Origin: Cryptomeria japonica
Lineage: Eukaryota; Streptophyta; Pinopsida; Cupressales; Cupressaceae
Length of the DNA: 64,000 nt
Assembly (NCBI RefSeq): GCF_030272615.1
Contig: NC_081413.1
Location: 563,766,010-563,830,009, forward strand
Reading direction: 5' to 3'
The position numbers and the translations under genes are program-made. The notes below the pieces were generated by a model. The model searched no databases. It was not told where the DNA came from and was given only the letters and a program-made list of their open reading frames with translations. The first letter of the stretch is position 1. Every line of letters begins with the position of its first letter. This document shows, piece after piece, positions 45,435-58,135 of the stretch.

Positions 45435-47000
45435 TGTAATGTCCCCTTTTTAGCAGTTATCTGGCAATTTATCATTAGCCGTTTTTGTCATGGTCCCGAG
45501 GGCTAACCAGGACTTTGCAGGGATCTGTGATGGATTTGGCCTAGGCAAATTCAGTTTCAGGCCAAACGGAGTTGATTTGACAGGGTTTCCAGGAACTTAC
45601 TATTTATAGTAAGTCAGTTTGGGCACAGTGTCGGGTGAATTTTGGAGCGAATTTGGTTGACTTTATTTTGGTGCATTTATTTATTTGCCTGGAATGCTTT
45701 TTAAATGGGGGAATTAATTATTCAGGCAAAATCCAAAAGTTTCTAAAGTCAAATTTAATTTTTTAACTTAAGGGGTTATTTAATGCTGAAGCTAATGTCA
45801 AAAAAGAAATATTAAAAGTACCCCATAAGGGGATAATAATATTTTATTCTACTTTCATTTATCCCACATTGTTAGTGCCTTGGGATGTGTGCCAAAGAGA
45901 AGTAATAAATATGAGCATTTAATGAGGATTCAGACATCTTGGAATTTGTGTTCTTGGAAATTGGGAAGCTGAGGTTTTGGAGAAATCTGGAACTCTTTCT
46001 TGGCATTTGGGGACGAAATCCCTCAGATGTGACATTTCTCTTGCCTGTGAGAGACCAGGTTTGAGAAATCGCTAAAATGAATTGAGCAATGAAGGGAAGT
46101 TAGAAACTTTCAGTCTGGGACAATTTTGTTGCAGGGCACACTGAAGTTGTAAGGAAATTCTATTGTCAAATACAATGCTTTGGTGTTGAAGGTTCCGGTT
46201 TAGGAAATCCTTTAGTTCAGAGGGGAAAATAGTATTCCACAGTAAATCGTGGGAACTGAGCAGTACCATAACTGCAAATGAATCACATTATGTATAGCAG
46301 TAGCGAAGTATGTAGTGGAATTTGAGGTTCATGGAGTTTGTTGACAGTCTTAGCAAAGATTAAACCCTCTCTGCAAGCCGTGGACTTCTTTCATTGGCTG
46401 GGGTGAATACACAACCTTCTGCTGGGCGCGACTTGTACCATTTACTGTACGTGGTAATTTTCGACCTGCTGGGTGTTGGAGCCACATTTCTGGGTATCGT
46501 GCTGGTTGTTTTGAGCTGGGACAGCGACTTCAAGACTGTTGGTAAACATTATTAGCATTAAGACTCCTGGAGTTGTTTGCTGGGTGTAGCACCACCCTTG
46601 CCGACTGTGATAACTCTTTCCTGAGTGTGGTGAGTGGTAACAGTTGTATGAAGTTTATTGGACTGGGCGCATGATTCCCACCAGCTGCACGTGGGGGCAA
46701 ATAGATTGGACAGTTCGTGGGCTGCTGCAGAAGATCATTACTGCCAGTATATTAGAGATTAATCCGATGCTTCCAGGTTCTTTGGTTGTGAACTTAATTC
46801 TGAAATTTTGAAACTTGTAGTAACTTTTTCTCCTAAACATTGGATGTGTTGTATACTGAAAGCAAATTATAATTCTAAAAACTACAGCAGTAGCAATACA
46901 ACAAGTTCTCAGTATTGGAAGTTTGAAATCTGTCTTGAATGAATGTGTATAGTTCCTTGATTGTGGTATTGCTTTAGAAATAAACTATTCCAACAAAACA
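45435..47000 (+). mobile_element. Possible LTR of the TGTAATGTCCCC group (end not found)
   Basis: TGTAATGTCCCC at 45435 matches the consensus terminus of the solo LTRs at 23662, 49638 and 58911, and an AT-rich block follows about 250 bp later as in those LTRs. I could not find a matching GGGGACATTACA end or a copy of the left flank TAGTT, so the right limit given here is a guess. Confidence 0.3.
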
Positions 47001-49637
47001 CAAAACGCACCAGGTACCAACTAAACCAACAGGAAACCATTGACAGAAAAAATCAGATATTGAGCATCAACTGTTTGACAAAATTCCTTAAGGAGAGATT
47101 GGGTAGATCCAGGTAACTGGGCCAGCCTATTACATAGTCAATGGTGCACTTGCCATCAAAACGGATCATGGTGTGCCAAGGATTGTGGACCTAGGGGGTG
47201 GGGGATGAAGGGGGGGTAGTGGGGGAAGTCGCTTAGTGAAGGTTAAAGCAACATGATCAATAAGGGGGGTTGATGTGGGACAAAGAGGCCCAAGTGTGAG
47301 TGGTGAATTTAAGTGCTTCTTAGTGGGGCCGGAATTTGATTACAAGGGTGTTTTCGAGAGTTGACAGGAACAACAACATTAGCCTCTTTCTCTAATGGAG
47401 AACATTCAACTTGTAATTTGTATAGTGAGCAGTTTGTTTATACCCTTAGAAGCAAGGTGTATCTTCTTAATTCATTAGATTCTTATCAACATTTATGTTT
47501 TGGGTGTTGATGAATGCCAATCTTAGCTTTGACAATTTTGAATGTGAATCTTTGGGAATCTTGGGCTCCATCATCCAAGAGCAAAAAGGCATTTTTGGAT
47601 ATAAGAGATGTCATTAGTAGCGCAATAGAGTGAAGAGTAGGTTGTAATATATTGTAAGGGAGGGCTCTTCTTATAGAACTTATCATTGCACCTGTCATGG
47701 TTTTAACTTTTATCCTAAAAACAGTGAGTTCAAGACAGTGTCTTTAAAATTGATCATGCCTGCCACAATTTTGATGGCTAAAACAAGAGCCTTGTAGTAA
47801 TTGTCTGCTCTCAAATGTAACTTAAAAACTTCAAATAGGCTTTATCCAATGAGGCTTCTCAAGATTGATATGAATGCAAAGTAGAGTTTCCAAGTTTTGG
47901 AAATCTGAATTCTTAGTGAGGAAAAAATTCTAAAAATCTGGAGTTCTAGAATTTTTTGGAAAGTCTGTAAAAAATATCATATAACATAAATATATGTAAA
48001 GTTCAATTGCTGGGCCGAGCAGAGCAAGTAGGTTGGGATATGGGTTTTTACTTTTTACTATTTAGATAAATGAAATTTAAATCTAAAGTGATAAAGATGC
48101 TGGGATCGCATCAGAATCAATTTGGTATGTCTTTTAAATCTAGAGTTAACAGAGTCTAGGCCCAGACCCAGCTTAATTTGATAACTATGAGACAATGTGT
48201 AGTACAAGGGCTGTTGTGCATTATTTTTTAGGTGTATGAATTTTTAGTTAGTTTTAGTAGTTTCCCTCTTTATATAAAGGACATGTTCTATGAAAGAAAA
48301 ATAATGCCTGAATTTGCTGTCAAGCCAAAGATGTTGGCTATCAAATTTGGGCTGGACAATGCCTTGAGGGTTTTGCTTACAATAAGTCATAGGTTGGTGC
48401 ATGATAGTTTGTGCTCTCAACAAATGCCTATTCAAGTCACACTAAACTACAGCCCTGTATCTTGGAGCATAAAGAGTAGTGGTTTAATCATGTCCTTGGG
48501 GGGCACGTTTAAAGGGATGTATAAAAAATGATTCTGAAAGTAGTGGCACTCCAAAGCAGAGAGATATCATCTTCAAAGTCATGATTTAGAGTTAGGCTGT
48601 AAGATGAAGATGGCATCACTTGATTCTTAATGATATCATTGATTTACATAATCTTGTGGCACCATGTATTATATTTGTTGTTGCACTTCTTACCCTTTTT
48701 GACATAAGCTGGTCGAAAACCCAATCAAATTCATTATTCTCTGTTAGCTTTCAGCTTTTAGCTTCTTTTCCTTTTAGACAGTGGAACTCATTGAGTAACT
48801 CTTGTGAGTGTTGTTAGATGTTCTTTTGACTCCCAGTATCCTACTTTAGTGCTCTGTGTACATTAATTTGACTTATATTATTTGAAATTTCATAGTTAAT
48901 ATTCTGATCTGGCTGATCTAGTCCAAACTGGCATACTTATTATATAATATGCCAATATGCATATTTTATAGGTCAAACATTGACCCCAGTTTGGTTTCAT
49001 CTCTCACTTCTGCAGTTTCCTGATACCTCTATTGTAAGTTGAAAAAAGGACAACTGAAGGGTAAAAATCTTAGTACTGACCAATACTCTAATTGACAATG
49101 ACCCTGCCTTAGTGTTGGTTATGTGTGTTGATATTCAGTTTCAGAAAGATTGGTTGTATTCAGAAAGTTTAAAGGGAAACTCGATCCATTTTTTTGCTAT
49201 TGCATTTGACTCGTCTACTTTTATTCCTCACCAAATAAGAACATACTTAAGCTTCTGACCTTGTATTTTTGTCTGTACTGGTTTCCAATGGGATGCTTAA
49301 CAGCAGTGGTGTCAGAGTGGGTTTAAATTTTCTCTACAATCCTGCACCACGTCTGATGATGATAGATGTATCTTGGAAGTTGGAACACATCTCCCGTGCC
49401 ATTATTCCAAGCGCTATAAAGATCATCAGATGATATGGAAAACATATTAGATTCCATGAATATATTAGATGATATTGTATAAAATTCAAATACACACTCA
49501 AAATCAATCTGACAACATGGAATCACGATTAAGAGGACAAGAGAAATACAAAAGTGAATATGAATGAAGAAACATGCACCCTTTCTAAGTCAGCAGGCAT
49601 AAGGACTCAAAGGAGACAATGTACTAGACTTTAAACC
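47001..49637. other. Retroelement-like DNA with G-rich tract and a primer-site-like motif
   Basis: A G-rich run (47194-47225) is listed separately. At about 49308, TGGTGTCAGAGTGGG resembles a diverged tRNA-Met primer-binding site and follows a sequence ending TTAACAGCAG. I see no gag or pol frame, so these are only hints of an old LTR element. Confidence 0.3.
47194..47225 (+). other. G-quadruplex-type motif
   Basis: Four runs of at least five G (5, 5, 7 and 5) separated by loops of 1, 5 and 4 bases on the + strand. This fits the usual four-run quadruplex rule, and the intron strand would carry it in pre-mRNA. Confidence 0.8.
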
Positions 49638-51337
49638 TGAAATATCCCCTGCAGTTGTTAGACTGAATATGCAAGGATTATTGACAAACAGTTGACTGTC
49701 AATCTGAGTGTTATGCAGATTTTATAACTTGCATGTTATGCAGTATGACCGTCACAGAGTTTCAGACTTGTTTCTGTAGGTATCAACCACAAGTTTTCAT
49801 CAATGTATAACTTACAAACAACTTCTTAATGATAGTTTAATCTGCTAGGATGAATGTAGTTTATAATGTAATTACACCAATTTTGGATGCAAATCATACA
49901 CCTACAGCTGACTGTAATTTAAGAAAACAGTTGGCATGAAACCTTGAGACAAAGTACAAATGTGATGCACCTTATTACTCCTTTTATTCATGAGACAATA
50001 GATTCATTACGAAGGTCAAACAAGTGCCAAATGACCTAGCAACCTAGCAATAAGTACTCAGAAAATCTGGACATATGGCAGCCATGGAAGTCTGCATACA
50101 ACTGTAAATTACATGAGAATTCTGATGCTAAATTAACCTCGTTAGAATTGCCAAGACATGTAATTGAAGAAGCAAGCAAAATCCTTGGTTTTTGAGCCCA
50201 CACAATGCCAAATCGAATTGTCTTCAGAATTGCCCCTGCTGCAAGTATGAAGGTCTGATAATAATTAATTATCAGCACTGTAGTCTTCCATCAACCCTTG
50301 AAAATATTCGCTTTCCTCCTCCAATCACAGCGCTTTCATCAAAGCCAAGTTCGATGCTTGAATATGGAGTTATGAGTAAAATTGTGGGAGACTGACTGTT
50401 GCAGGTCTGCAGATTGGTAACAAATTATTACCAGCATGTAAGACTTCTTCCAGTCCCTAAACCTTATCACTGATCATTCCTAATGATAGCGTTTTCATCC
50501 ATTGCTAGGTTTGTTGTCCAAACAAGAACTTCTTAACAAAATCGTGGTAATGGTGCATGTAGTTCGAACTGCTTCAGATCTGATTTTACCCCTGCAATTT
50601 CACTTTTCCACCTTCAAATGCATTCTAAGATGACTCGCCTTATGTCCTTAGTACAAATCGATGCTAGTGAGGGCCAAGTGAGCCAAATCGTGGCTTTCCC
50701 CAAATCTGATATAAATCTGAAGAATAACTGAGATTAAGAACTCAGTGAATGTAGTGCAATCAGCTCCAAATGGTAGAATTGTTGTAGACACTTTGATGCC
50801 AAAAAATATCTCCAATATGAACCCAAATATAACTAGCCCTTGGCCACCAATGAAGCTCAATTGAGATGACTGAAGTATCACCTCCTCAATGCAACCCCTC
50901 AAGAGATCTTTCACTTCCTCAGTTATGCTATCAATGGGAGTTTTCGTTCCCAAAGACAGTATTGTGCAGAAACCCCTTGGCTCCAAAAAACTCAATCAAT
51001 ATCAAAATCAATTCCCAGCTGATTAGAAGCTGAGCTTACCCTCCTTTTATACTTTTTTAATCCATCATCCAGAAGCTTCTAGAAATAATATTAATTTAAT
51101 CTTATTTCAACTTAAGTGACTTTATGATATAATATTAAATTAAGTCACTTTATCAAATTAATTAAATATAAAGTCATCTTTTAATTTTTAATTTATTTGA
51201 TAACTTTATAAATAATTAACTTAATACTATTAATTAAAATAAATAATTAAGCTATCTAATAGAAAATAACAATAATTTGGACAACTTAACTAATTAAATT
51301 AATAAATAATTCTTACTCCAAAAATGGGGACATTACA
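49638..51337. mobile_element. Solo LTR, 1,700 bp, TGTAATGTCCCC group
   Basis: Left end TGAAATATCCCC, right end GGGGACATTACA. The flanking pentamers AAACC (49633-49637) and GAACC (51338-51342) agree at 4 of 5 positions. The length is close to the 1,677-bp LTR at 58911-60587. The AT-rich part is near the right end, so it lies in the opposite orientation to that copy. Its short open frames have no motif. Confidence 0.65.
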
Positions 51338-52390
51338 GAACCCGAAGTAAATCTCAAATCTGGCATACCAATCATACCTCAATTTATTAGACAATTTCAT
51401 TCAAAGATGAAGAAGGGAAAATTTATACAATAATTTTACATCTCAAAGGCTCAACATTAGAATGGTACAAAATTCAAATAAAAGCTAAAGGAAATGAGGA
51501 AGTTGGAGATAGCCGAAGACTCAAGGCTGCAATGTACAATAGGCTTATCCCTTAAGTGGCATCTTAGAAACACCTAGAAAGTGGTTAGGACTAAGTTGAA
51601 GAGAAAACATCAATAGTGTATTGATTAAAAAGTAGAACTGAGCTGCCCGGAAAGTACCAATTAAGATAAACAGGACTTGAATATCAAATTAGAGAGACAA
51701 ATATCTCAAATGAATTAAATATGGCAGCTCAAGCTATTTCATTATGTCTGATTGGGAGAGCTCAAAACAACACTGCAAAACATTTTCCATAAGAAATAAT
51801 ATAGTGAAATTACAAAAGAAGATAACAATATGATAAACTTAACTTCTGGCACCTTGCAAAAGGCAACTGGGGAGGTGGAGGGGGGCCTGGGAACTGGTCT
51901 TAGGAAGCATTACGTGCATAGGAGGCCTTCAATGCCAAATAATAGAGGCAGTAGTCTCTAATGAAACAAATAAGGTAGCTTATGCTATTTCAGTAAATCA
52001 GTATTGTCAAAACAACCTACGGATCGCACTTTTGAGAAAAGAAATGCTTTGGGAATGACGGTAATAAAAAAAAACCCATAAACAATTGACAGGAAAAAAT
52101 GTTTTTCCCCACTGCAAAAATGAAGATTTGATGTTTAAATGTAGCAAGTTCAACTTAGAAAAGTGTTGTTACAGAAACAGTCAAGAAGAAAGAGAAATTA
52201 AGTATTGGTGTGTTCAAGCTCAGTAACATTTATTGTCTTTTGAGTTTATTTTCAGTTTAATTGCTTTATTTTTTTGGATTTCATTTCAAAGCAAATTCTA
52301 AGTTCACTTTTAATTTAAAATTTACATCAATGAGCTTGCTCCTTTGGAAGATTCTGACTTATGCTAATACAATTGTGTAACTTAGAGACA
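51338..52390 (+). pseudogene. Probable gag relic of an LTR element
   Basis: Broken + strand reading with LKGSTLEWYKIQIKAKG near 51442-51495, similar in layout to the WY-containing capsid part of Ty3/gypsy gag. Further helical segments follow, with many stops. No zinc knuckle or enzyme motif. Weak evidence. Confidence 0.3.
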
Positions 52391-52394
52391 AGAA

Positions 52395-52722
52395 TGTCCA
52401 AGGGGTTGAGCTTAATTGGTTAAAATGTTGGGTTCTCATTGTGGAGACCCAAGTTCAAATCCCCACAGGATATTTAATGGGAATTTAAAATTGTGACTCT
52501 TGGTCTTCCATGGTTGGCTTCTAATGTGGATGTGGTTTCTAAATAATTGGTTTTCTAAGGTGACTCTTGGTCTTTCATGAATGATTTTCTAGTGTGTTAT
52601 CTCATAAGGGGGGCTTCTATTAGTCTCTTTTAAGTGCTTGCAACAAGTTGTGTTTGTCTCATGTAGTTGCTTGTATGTATGAGCAGAATAATTGTAAAGG
52701 ATCTGTAATTTTTTTTACAGTA
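52395..52722 (+). mobile_element. tRNA-derived SINE
   Basis: Internal RNA polymerase III promoter-like boxes: box A TGAGCTTAATTGG near 52407 and box B AAGTTCAAATCCCC near 52451, about 35 bp apart, as in a tRNA head. A body of about 240 bp follows and ends with TGTAATTTTTTTTAC near 52720. Length and layout fit plant SINEs. I found no clear flanking duplication. It lies about 250 bp upstream of the exon at 52974. Confidence 0.55.
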
Positions 52723-52973
52723 ATCCATGCAGTCAATCATAACTAGAGAATATACCTCTGATACTGAGATATTTGTGAAGAGTAAACACGTTAATGATGG
52801 AGAAACTATATGGTCTACTAGATATCTATTTTTTATGCATATCATATGTCTACTTTTAAAGATTTTTATGATTTTTCTCTATCTTTGAGTGCCCAAGAAT
52901 GACTTTCTAGCTATATAATGGATTGGGAAATACAAGAATTTATCCCCTGTTAAATTTTTTTTCTCAAATTCAG

Positions 52974-53290
52974 GTGGAAATGGTCAATACAAAAAGATTG
53001 AATGTACAAAAGCATCTTCTAGGGAGCACACCAAGGAGAATTTTATACCATCCTGAAAGCAAGACTTTGCTGGTGATGCGGACAGAGTGTCATGAAAATA
53101 TCTCTAATCCTGTTTCAGATATCTGCTGTGTTGATCCTCTAAGTGGTTCACTTCTGTCATCATATAAGTTTGATCCTGGTGAAACTGTAAGATGCATGCA
53201 GCTATCGAGGGTTGGGAATGAAGAATATCTAGTAGTTGGAACAGGTCTGTCTGCAGGTCGTGCTATCATGCCAAGTGGTGAAGCTGAAAC
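52974..53290 (+). CDS. CPSF A-subunit-like protein, exon after the giant intron
   Basis: Resumes the propeller protein with VEMVNTKRLNVQKHLLGSTP, then RRILYHPESKTLLVMRTE, DICCVDPLSGSLLSSYKF and EEYLVVGTGLSAGRAIMPSG. These are the family motifs that follow the large exon directly in plant homologues. The exon runs from the CAG acceptor at 52971-52973 to donor GTAAGT at 53291 and ends two bases into a codon. The following exon, expected to resume within a few residues of GEAET, is not found before 64000, so the next intron exceeds 10.7 kb. Confidence 0.93.
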
Positions 53291-55924
53291 GTAAGTGCAA
53301 ATTTTGAAATTGAGCTAGTTCTTCTTATATCATATGCCATTCATGGTAAATTATATTGCTTGCATTTGATTCTATTCTGTCAATCATATTTCATTTTTGA
53401 AAGAATTTCAAAACTAAACTAGGCCACAGGGCTCTTTCTATTCCATAGGTAATTATTGTCTTTGCTACACAAGTTGATTTCCCTTTTGAGTAAGACATAG
53501 TTAATACGAACCTTCCAAAGGCTGTAACTGCAACCTAGAATAGGTTTGCTGAAAGCAGATTCTGGATAACATTATTAGTAGCTGGGAAGGTTTGCCTTGG
53601 GCTAGAAATATAAGGAAAAATGTTTACATGGTCTTTATTGACTTTGAAAAGTCTTATCATAGAATTAAATTGCAACTTCTTTTTTTAATGTTTAATTTTG
53701 GGTTTAGGGGAGTCTTTTTGAAGAGTGGTTGGTGTCATACAATATATTTTAGGATTCTCTGCCTGAATCGAAGTTAATAGTGAGCATACTGTGTTTTTGT
53801 TATTGCGTGGATCTATGAGACAAGGTTGTCCTCTGGAATCCTCTCTTTGTAATTGTTCTTGAGACAAGTTTGCCCTCTGGCATTGCTTGTTAAGAGATTC
53901 TTCTCTTGGCCCTCTTGTCAAAGGCATTGCTTTTCTAGACCAATCCTAGAAAAGTGAAGTTCAGTTTGTTCATGATAGTTGTTCCTGGCTTTGGAAAAGA
54001 CATACATGAACTTTTTTTCTCCATATTGGAGATTTATTGTTTTTCTTCAATTTCTAAGATTGTCTTTCGTGAGTTGTTAGTTTTGTTTTGGTTTCTTTCC
54101 CTGCAAACTGTTGATTAGAGTTGGGGTAGTTGTGGGTTGATCTTGACAAAATTGTTAGATACTTTGGTATTCTCTTTTTGTTGCAGTGTGTTATTGACAA
54201 AATTAAGAAAATGTTTCTAATTTGCAAAGTTGTCTCTTTTCCATGGCTGGTATTTAAGGGTGTCAGAATTTTTGGTCTTCTTATTTCACTTACTAGTTAC
54301 TACTCTCCTTGCTAGCTCCTTTGCAATACTCGGCCTTTAAGTTATACTTTTATACAAGTTGCTGAGGGATTTTTTGTGGCAAAATGGTAAAGGAAATAAG
54401 AAAATGCCCGCAATTGCTGGGGAATTTTGTGGTCAATCCAAGTGTTTTAGAGATTGGGCCTTAAAAACCTTAGATTATAGGGTATTACCCTTGGGAAATA
54501 GGCCTTGAAAAATTATTCATGTTAGGCATAACATTATTCATGGGACTCATAAAGGTAGACATGACTGGAAAGGGCTGCATCCTCTAGACCCTATGTTTGG
54601 ATTATTTGCTGTTTGAGCTAGAGGGTCTCCTTTTTTGGGGTACATTTGGAAAGAATGCGAATCAGTCAAACATCTTTTTGTGGGGCATGGCATCTTTAAT
54701 AAGGTAAGATTATGTGGTCAAGTTTATAGGTCTCCTTTGGAAACGGTTGATTGGAATAAAGCTCTTGCTGTGGTGAAAAGATGCTTTCCTAGAAGTGGGT
54801 TCTCTAAAAATAAAAAAGATTGAAAGCTTTATTAATATCATACATAATGGCAAATTAATTCCCTAGAAAGATATCAAATATGATTTAAAGTGCCAGCGAA
54901 AATCTTAATTAATGTTAGCCTCCTCCTTGAAGGGCCTTCCTTCTAGTGTTAGATTAAAGTCGAATACAAATTTTCGGATAATTTAAGATGGGTTAAGGGG
55001 CCATGTCTTTTTCAAGTTTTCAATTCTTCTCTAAATAATTCTATGCAAAACATGCCTTCTCTAACAAGATTTTCATAAGCTGAATAATAGATAGGGACTT
55101 GTTCATCCTATTAGAAAGTGGTTTGATAGTTTTAAATCATATGGCACTCTTGTACCGAATGTAAAAGAACCTGTGTTAAATGGTTATTGTTACATAAAAA
55201 GCTTCTTGTTGGCTCTTAGTGGCTTTGACAGTGACCTTTGCCTTGGAGAAAGATGGGGTAAGGGGTCATATCTGATGCTGTTGGTAAAGAAGTGATTGAC
55301 CCTTTTGGGGAAACTTCCCTTCCCATTGCTGGATATGGTGGTGTGCTACCTAGATGGATCAAAATTCTAATGGAAGAAAATGCTCAAAAAATGATTAGAC
55401 AACTCCAGGATGTTGTTGATCTTCTTGACAATAAGGAAATTGGTTCTGCTCAGAACAAGGGGGGCCGGTCCTACACTTTAAGACTTCAATGTCTATAACT
55501 TTATATTATACTGATATGAGTGATACGTGGGTTTTGAGGCTGGTCGTCTTTTGGGAGCATTTGAGTTGCTGATTTTGATCTTGTTATTGTTCTTATGGAG
55601 CTCTTTGAAGCTGATTTTTTGATATACATTGTTGTACTTTTTGATGGCCTAAATGACACAATGCAAAACAGGTTAAGTATTTCTACCTAACCTCTCCTGA
55701 AACAAGCAATAGAGTTTTAGGTCTATCACTTCCCAAGGTCTTGGAAGTCAGGCCACAATTGTACTGTGTAACTAAGTGGTCAATGAGGTCTGTTTGTTCA
55801 AGGGACCTGCTTATTTTACAATCGACAAACTAGGAACGTGCTTTAATCTACTCCTATTTTAACCAGTTAACCAGGTTTTAAAAAAACTAAAAAAGATCGA
55901 TCAGGGATGCATGAAAGACAATGA
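53291..55924 (+). mobile_element. L1-type LINE relic in the downstream intron
   Basis: Broken + strand reading: WARNIRKNVYMVFIDFEKSY near 53595-53655 (the RT segment normally read as a D-F-x-K-A-Y motif), GSMRQGCPLESSL near 53810-53850 (RQGCPLSP motif), and the C-terminal LLRDFLWQNG with WALKTL near 54360-54465. Spacing is compatible with a deleted L1. From about 54850 to 55924 I see no definable feature except a short frame at 55292-55498 with no known motif. Confidence 0.6.
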
Positions 55925-58135
55925 TTAATATCCAACTTCTATCATCAATGGGTGTTTCTTACTGCTCCTCAGCTGATTTATCCTTTCCCGAAGCATCTGT
56001 TTCTTGTTATTGCTTGGGGAGTTCCTTTCTTGGTGTCTTTTCCATTTGAGGAGGAAGCTGCTATGAAGAGGTGGCCATCTGTTGGTCTTTGATTGTCTTT
56101 TCTTGATCTTCAATTGCACTGATCAAGTTCTGCTGCTCTTCAGCTGTTAGACCAAGTGAGAATAGTCTTGCTCTTCAACAACATTGTCTTGCTTATCCCA
56201 CTTTTTCTCTTTTTCTGCTTCCCCTTTATCTGCTTTATGTTGTTCTACCTCCACTATTATCTTGGGCTCATCATCTTGTGCCTTTTCATCGTGAGTTTCT
56301 TCATGTGGAGCCTCTTCATCATCGCCCTTCTCATCATGTTCCTCTTCTCCCTTTGTATCTTCTACCTTAACATATCCTATGGAAGTTTCATAGCTTTTAG
56401 CTTGATCATGGGATATATCTCCCTGATCATTCTGTTCTTTTTTGGCTTTGGTGGAGGTGATGGCTGCCATGGAGGAGAGTCCTGTACCACTGTTTGCTAA
56501 GGAGGTGAGGGAACTGATGTATCATGAACAAGTAATTCTTTTGCCCCTTCTCCTAAAGTTACACCAATTGCTGTCCTTGTAGGAATAACTTTGACTAATG
56601 GGTCTGCTTGTAGATCAAATGTCACCCCTGTACTTGCTGCCTTAGCTAAATATTCTGAATGCTTCAACTTATCTTTTAATTGTTACATTAGCTTTGGGAG
56701 TGGCCTATCTTGCAATTCTTCTTTCAGTTTCTTCTCCCCTTTGCCCTTGGTCCTCCGTCTTTTATATTCTCTTGTGGGGAAAGCTAAAAGTGGGCCCTTT
56801 GATTTCTGTTTGATCCTTTTAGTAAGCTTAGTTGCCTTGAGTCTAAAGTCCATCCAAACCATACTCCTGTCAATGAATTGCTCTGAGATTGTGTCTATTA
56901 ACATTTCTTCTTTCGGGGAACACTTGATGGGACTAAGAGTTCTATCGGCCATGCTCTTTTTCTTATACACTGGATCAAGAATTTCTCCATCATCAGAGAA
57001 CTTCTTGGGGATGTCATCCCTGAGCCCCATAGGCTTGCATCTGGAATGCTATTAATCTGCAATATTTTCTTTCTCTCACCTCAAAATCATTCTGCAAATG
57101 AGCCCAAAAGTCTTCTAGGGCATGACCATGGTTAGTGAAGGTGTTAGACATTATTCCCTTTAGTTTCTCAGCAGGATCAAAGTTATCTCTAATATCAAAT
57201 GTCTTGAGATTCAATGCTTGTAGCTCCTGTATTGTTGTCTTTGCCACTTGTACTGAGGGGCATTCATAATATCCCAACTTAAAAGGGAATTTGACCCCTG
57301 GCTTGTGCTTGGCAGCGAAGATCATATGCATCTCAGTAATATTCCTGGTAAACTCCATCAAAATTATCTTGTCACTACAAAACATTGGAAGCAGAAATGG
57401 TGCTTTATGGGAGCCAAAAACTCTAATATAGGTAGACTTGGGAAATTGGATAAACCAATACTCATATCCCTTGAGGAGCTTCATGGCATCTTTAGATAAT
57501 CTATATCATGTGTCCCATGTCAACTGGTTAATAGTGGCATGTAGGAATGCATCATTTAATCTTAAAATGGCTCTTAGCTACCTTATACGCCACCTAGGAA
57601 TAGAAGTCCCATGCTTTGTTCATCTCGGGTCCGTCTCCTCTGATTTCCTCTCTGGTTAAACTAGGAAAGTTCCCCATATTGGCTACAAGGTAGACCACAT
57701 AAGAGGTCATATAAAATTTCTTAGTTTCCTCCACATTGATCATTTTCTTATGAATGTTGTCAGACGCTACACATCCTTGGTCAATGTGATCTTCCTCCAT
57801 AATAGTGTGAATAAAATGGAGCATTTAGGTGTGGTAAGTTGTGGATTCTTCCTTACCCATTGCTTTATTTAGCATAATGATCAAATCTACCTCCTCGGGG
57901 ATAAACTCCGACCTTTGCAGTTTAGTGGTAATCTTGACCATTGACTTCCTCTCTGATTTCAGCCAATATCTGGTCAAATGCCTAACATTGTTGGCCTCAT
58001 CCTTCTCAAAAGTTGTTTGAGCCATAGTTTCAGAGATTATAACCATTTTTGGGATGGAGGCAAGTCAATGGTCAAGGAGAGCATCTCTAGGGTGAGGTCT
58101 ACGATGATTGTGCCGTTGGGGTGAGTGCATTTTCT

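Larger units (their letters stand above)
6969..52973 (+). other. 46-kb phase-0 intron of the CPSF A-like gene
   Basis: The donor GTGAGT is at 6969-6974 and the acceptor TTCTCAAATTCAG ends at 52973; length 46,005 bp. Both flanking exons are intact and join in frame (…SLHL + VEMVN…) exactly where homologous proteins continue without a gap. The intron is filled with the elements annotated separately. Introns of this size are common in conifers and rare in most angiosperms. Gaps between the listed elements hold AT-rich DNA in which I see nothing definable. Confidence 0.85.

Noticed and set aside
45435-51337. A single 5.9-kb LTR retrotransposon bounded by TGTAATGTCCCC and GGGGACATTACA
   Set aside because: Flanking pentamers do not match (TAGTT against GAACC), and the right end is better explained by a 1.7-kb LTR starting at 49638.
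56156-56500. Leucine/phenylalanine-rich + strand frame resembling a membrane protein
   Set aside because: Antisense of the acidic E/D/K-rich region of the unknown ORF copy 2.
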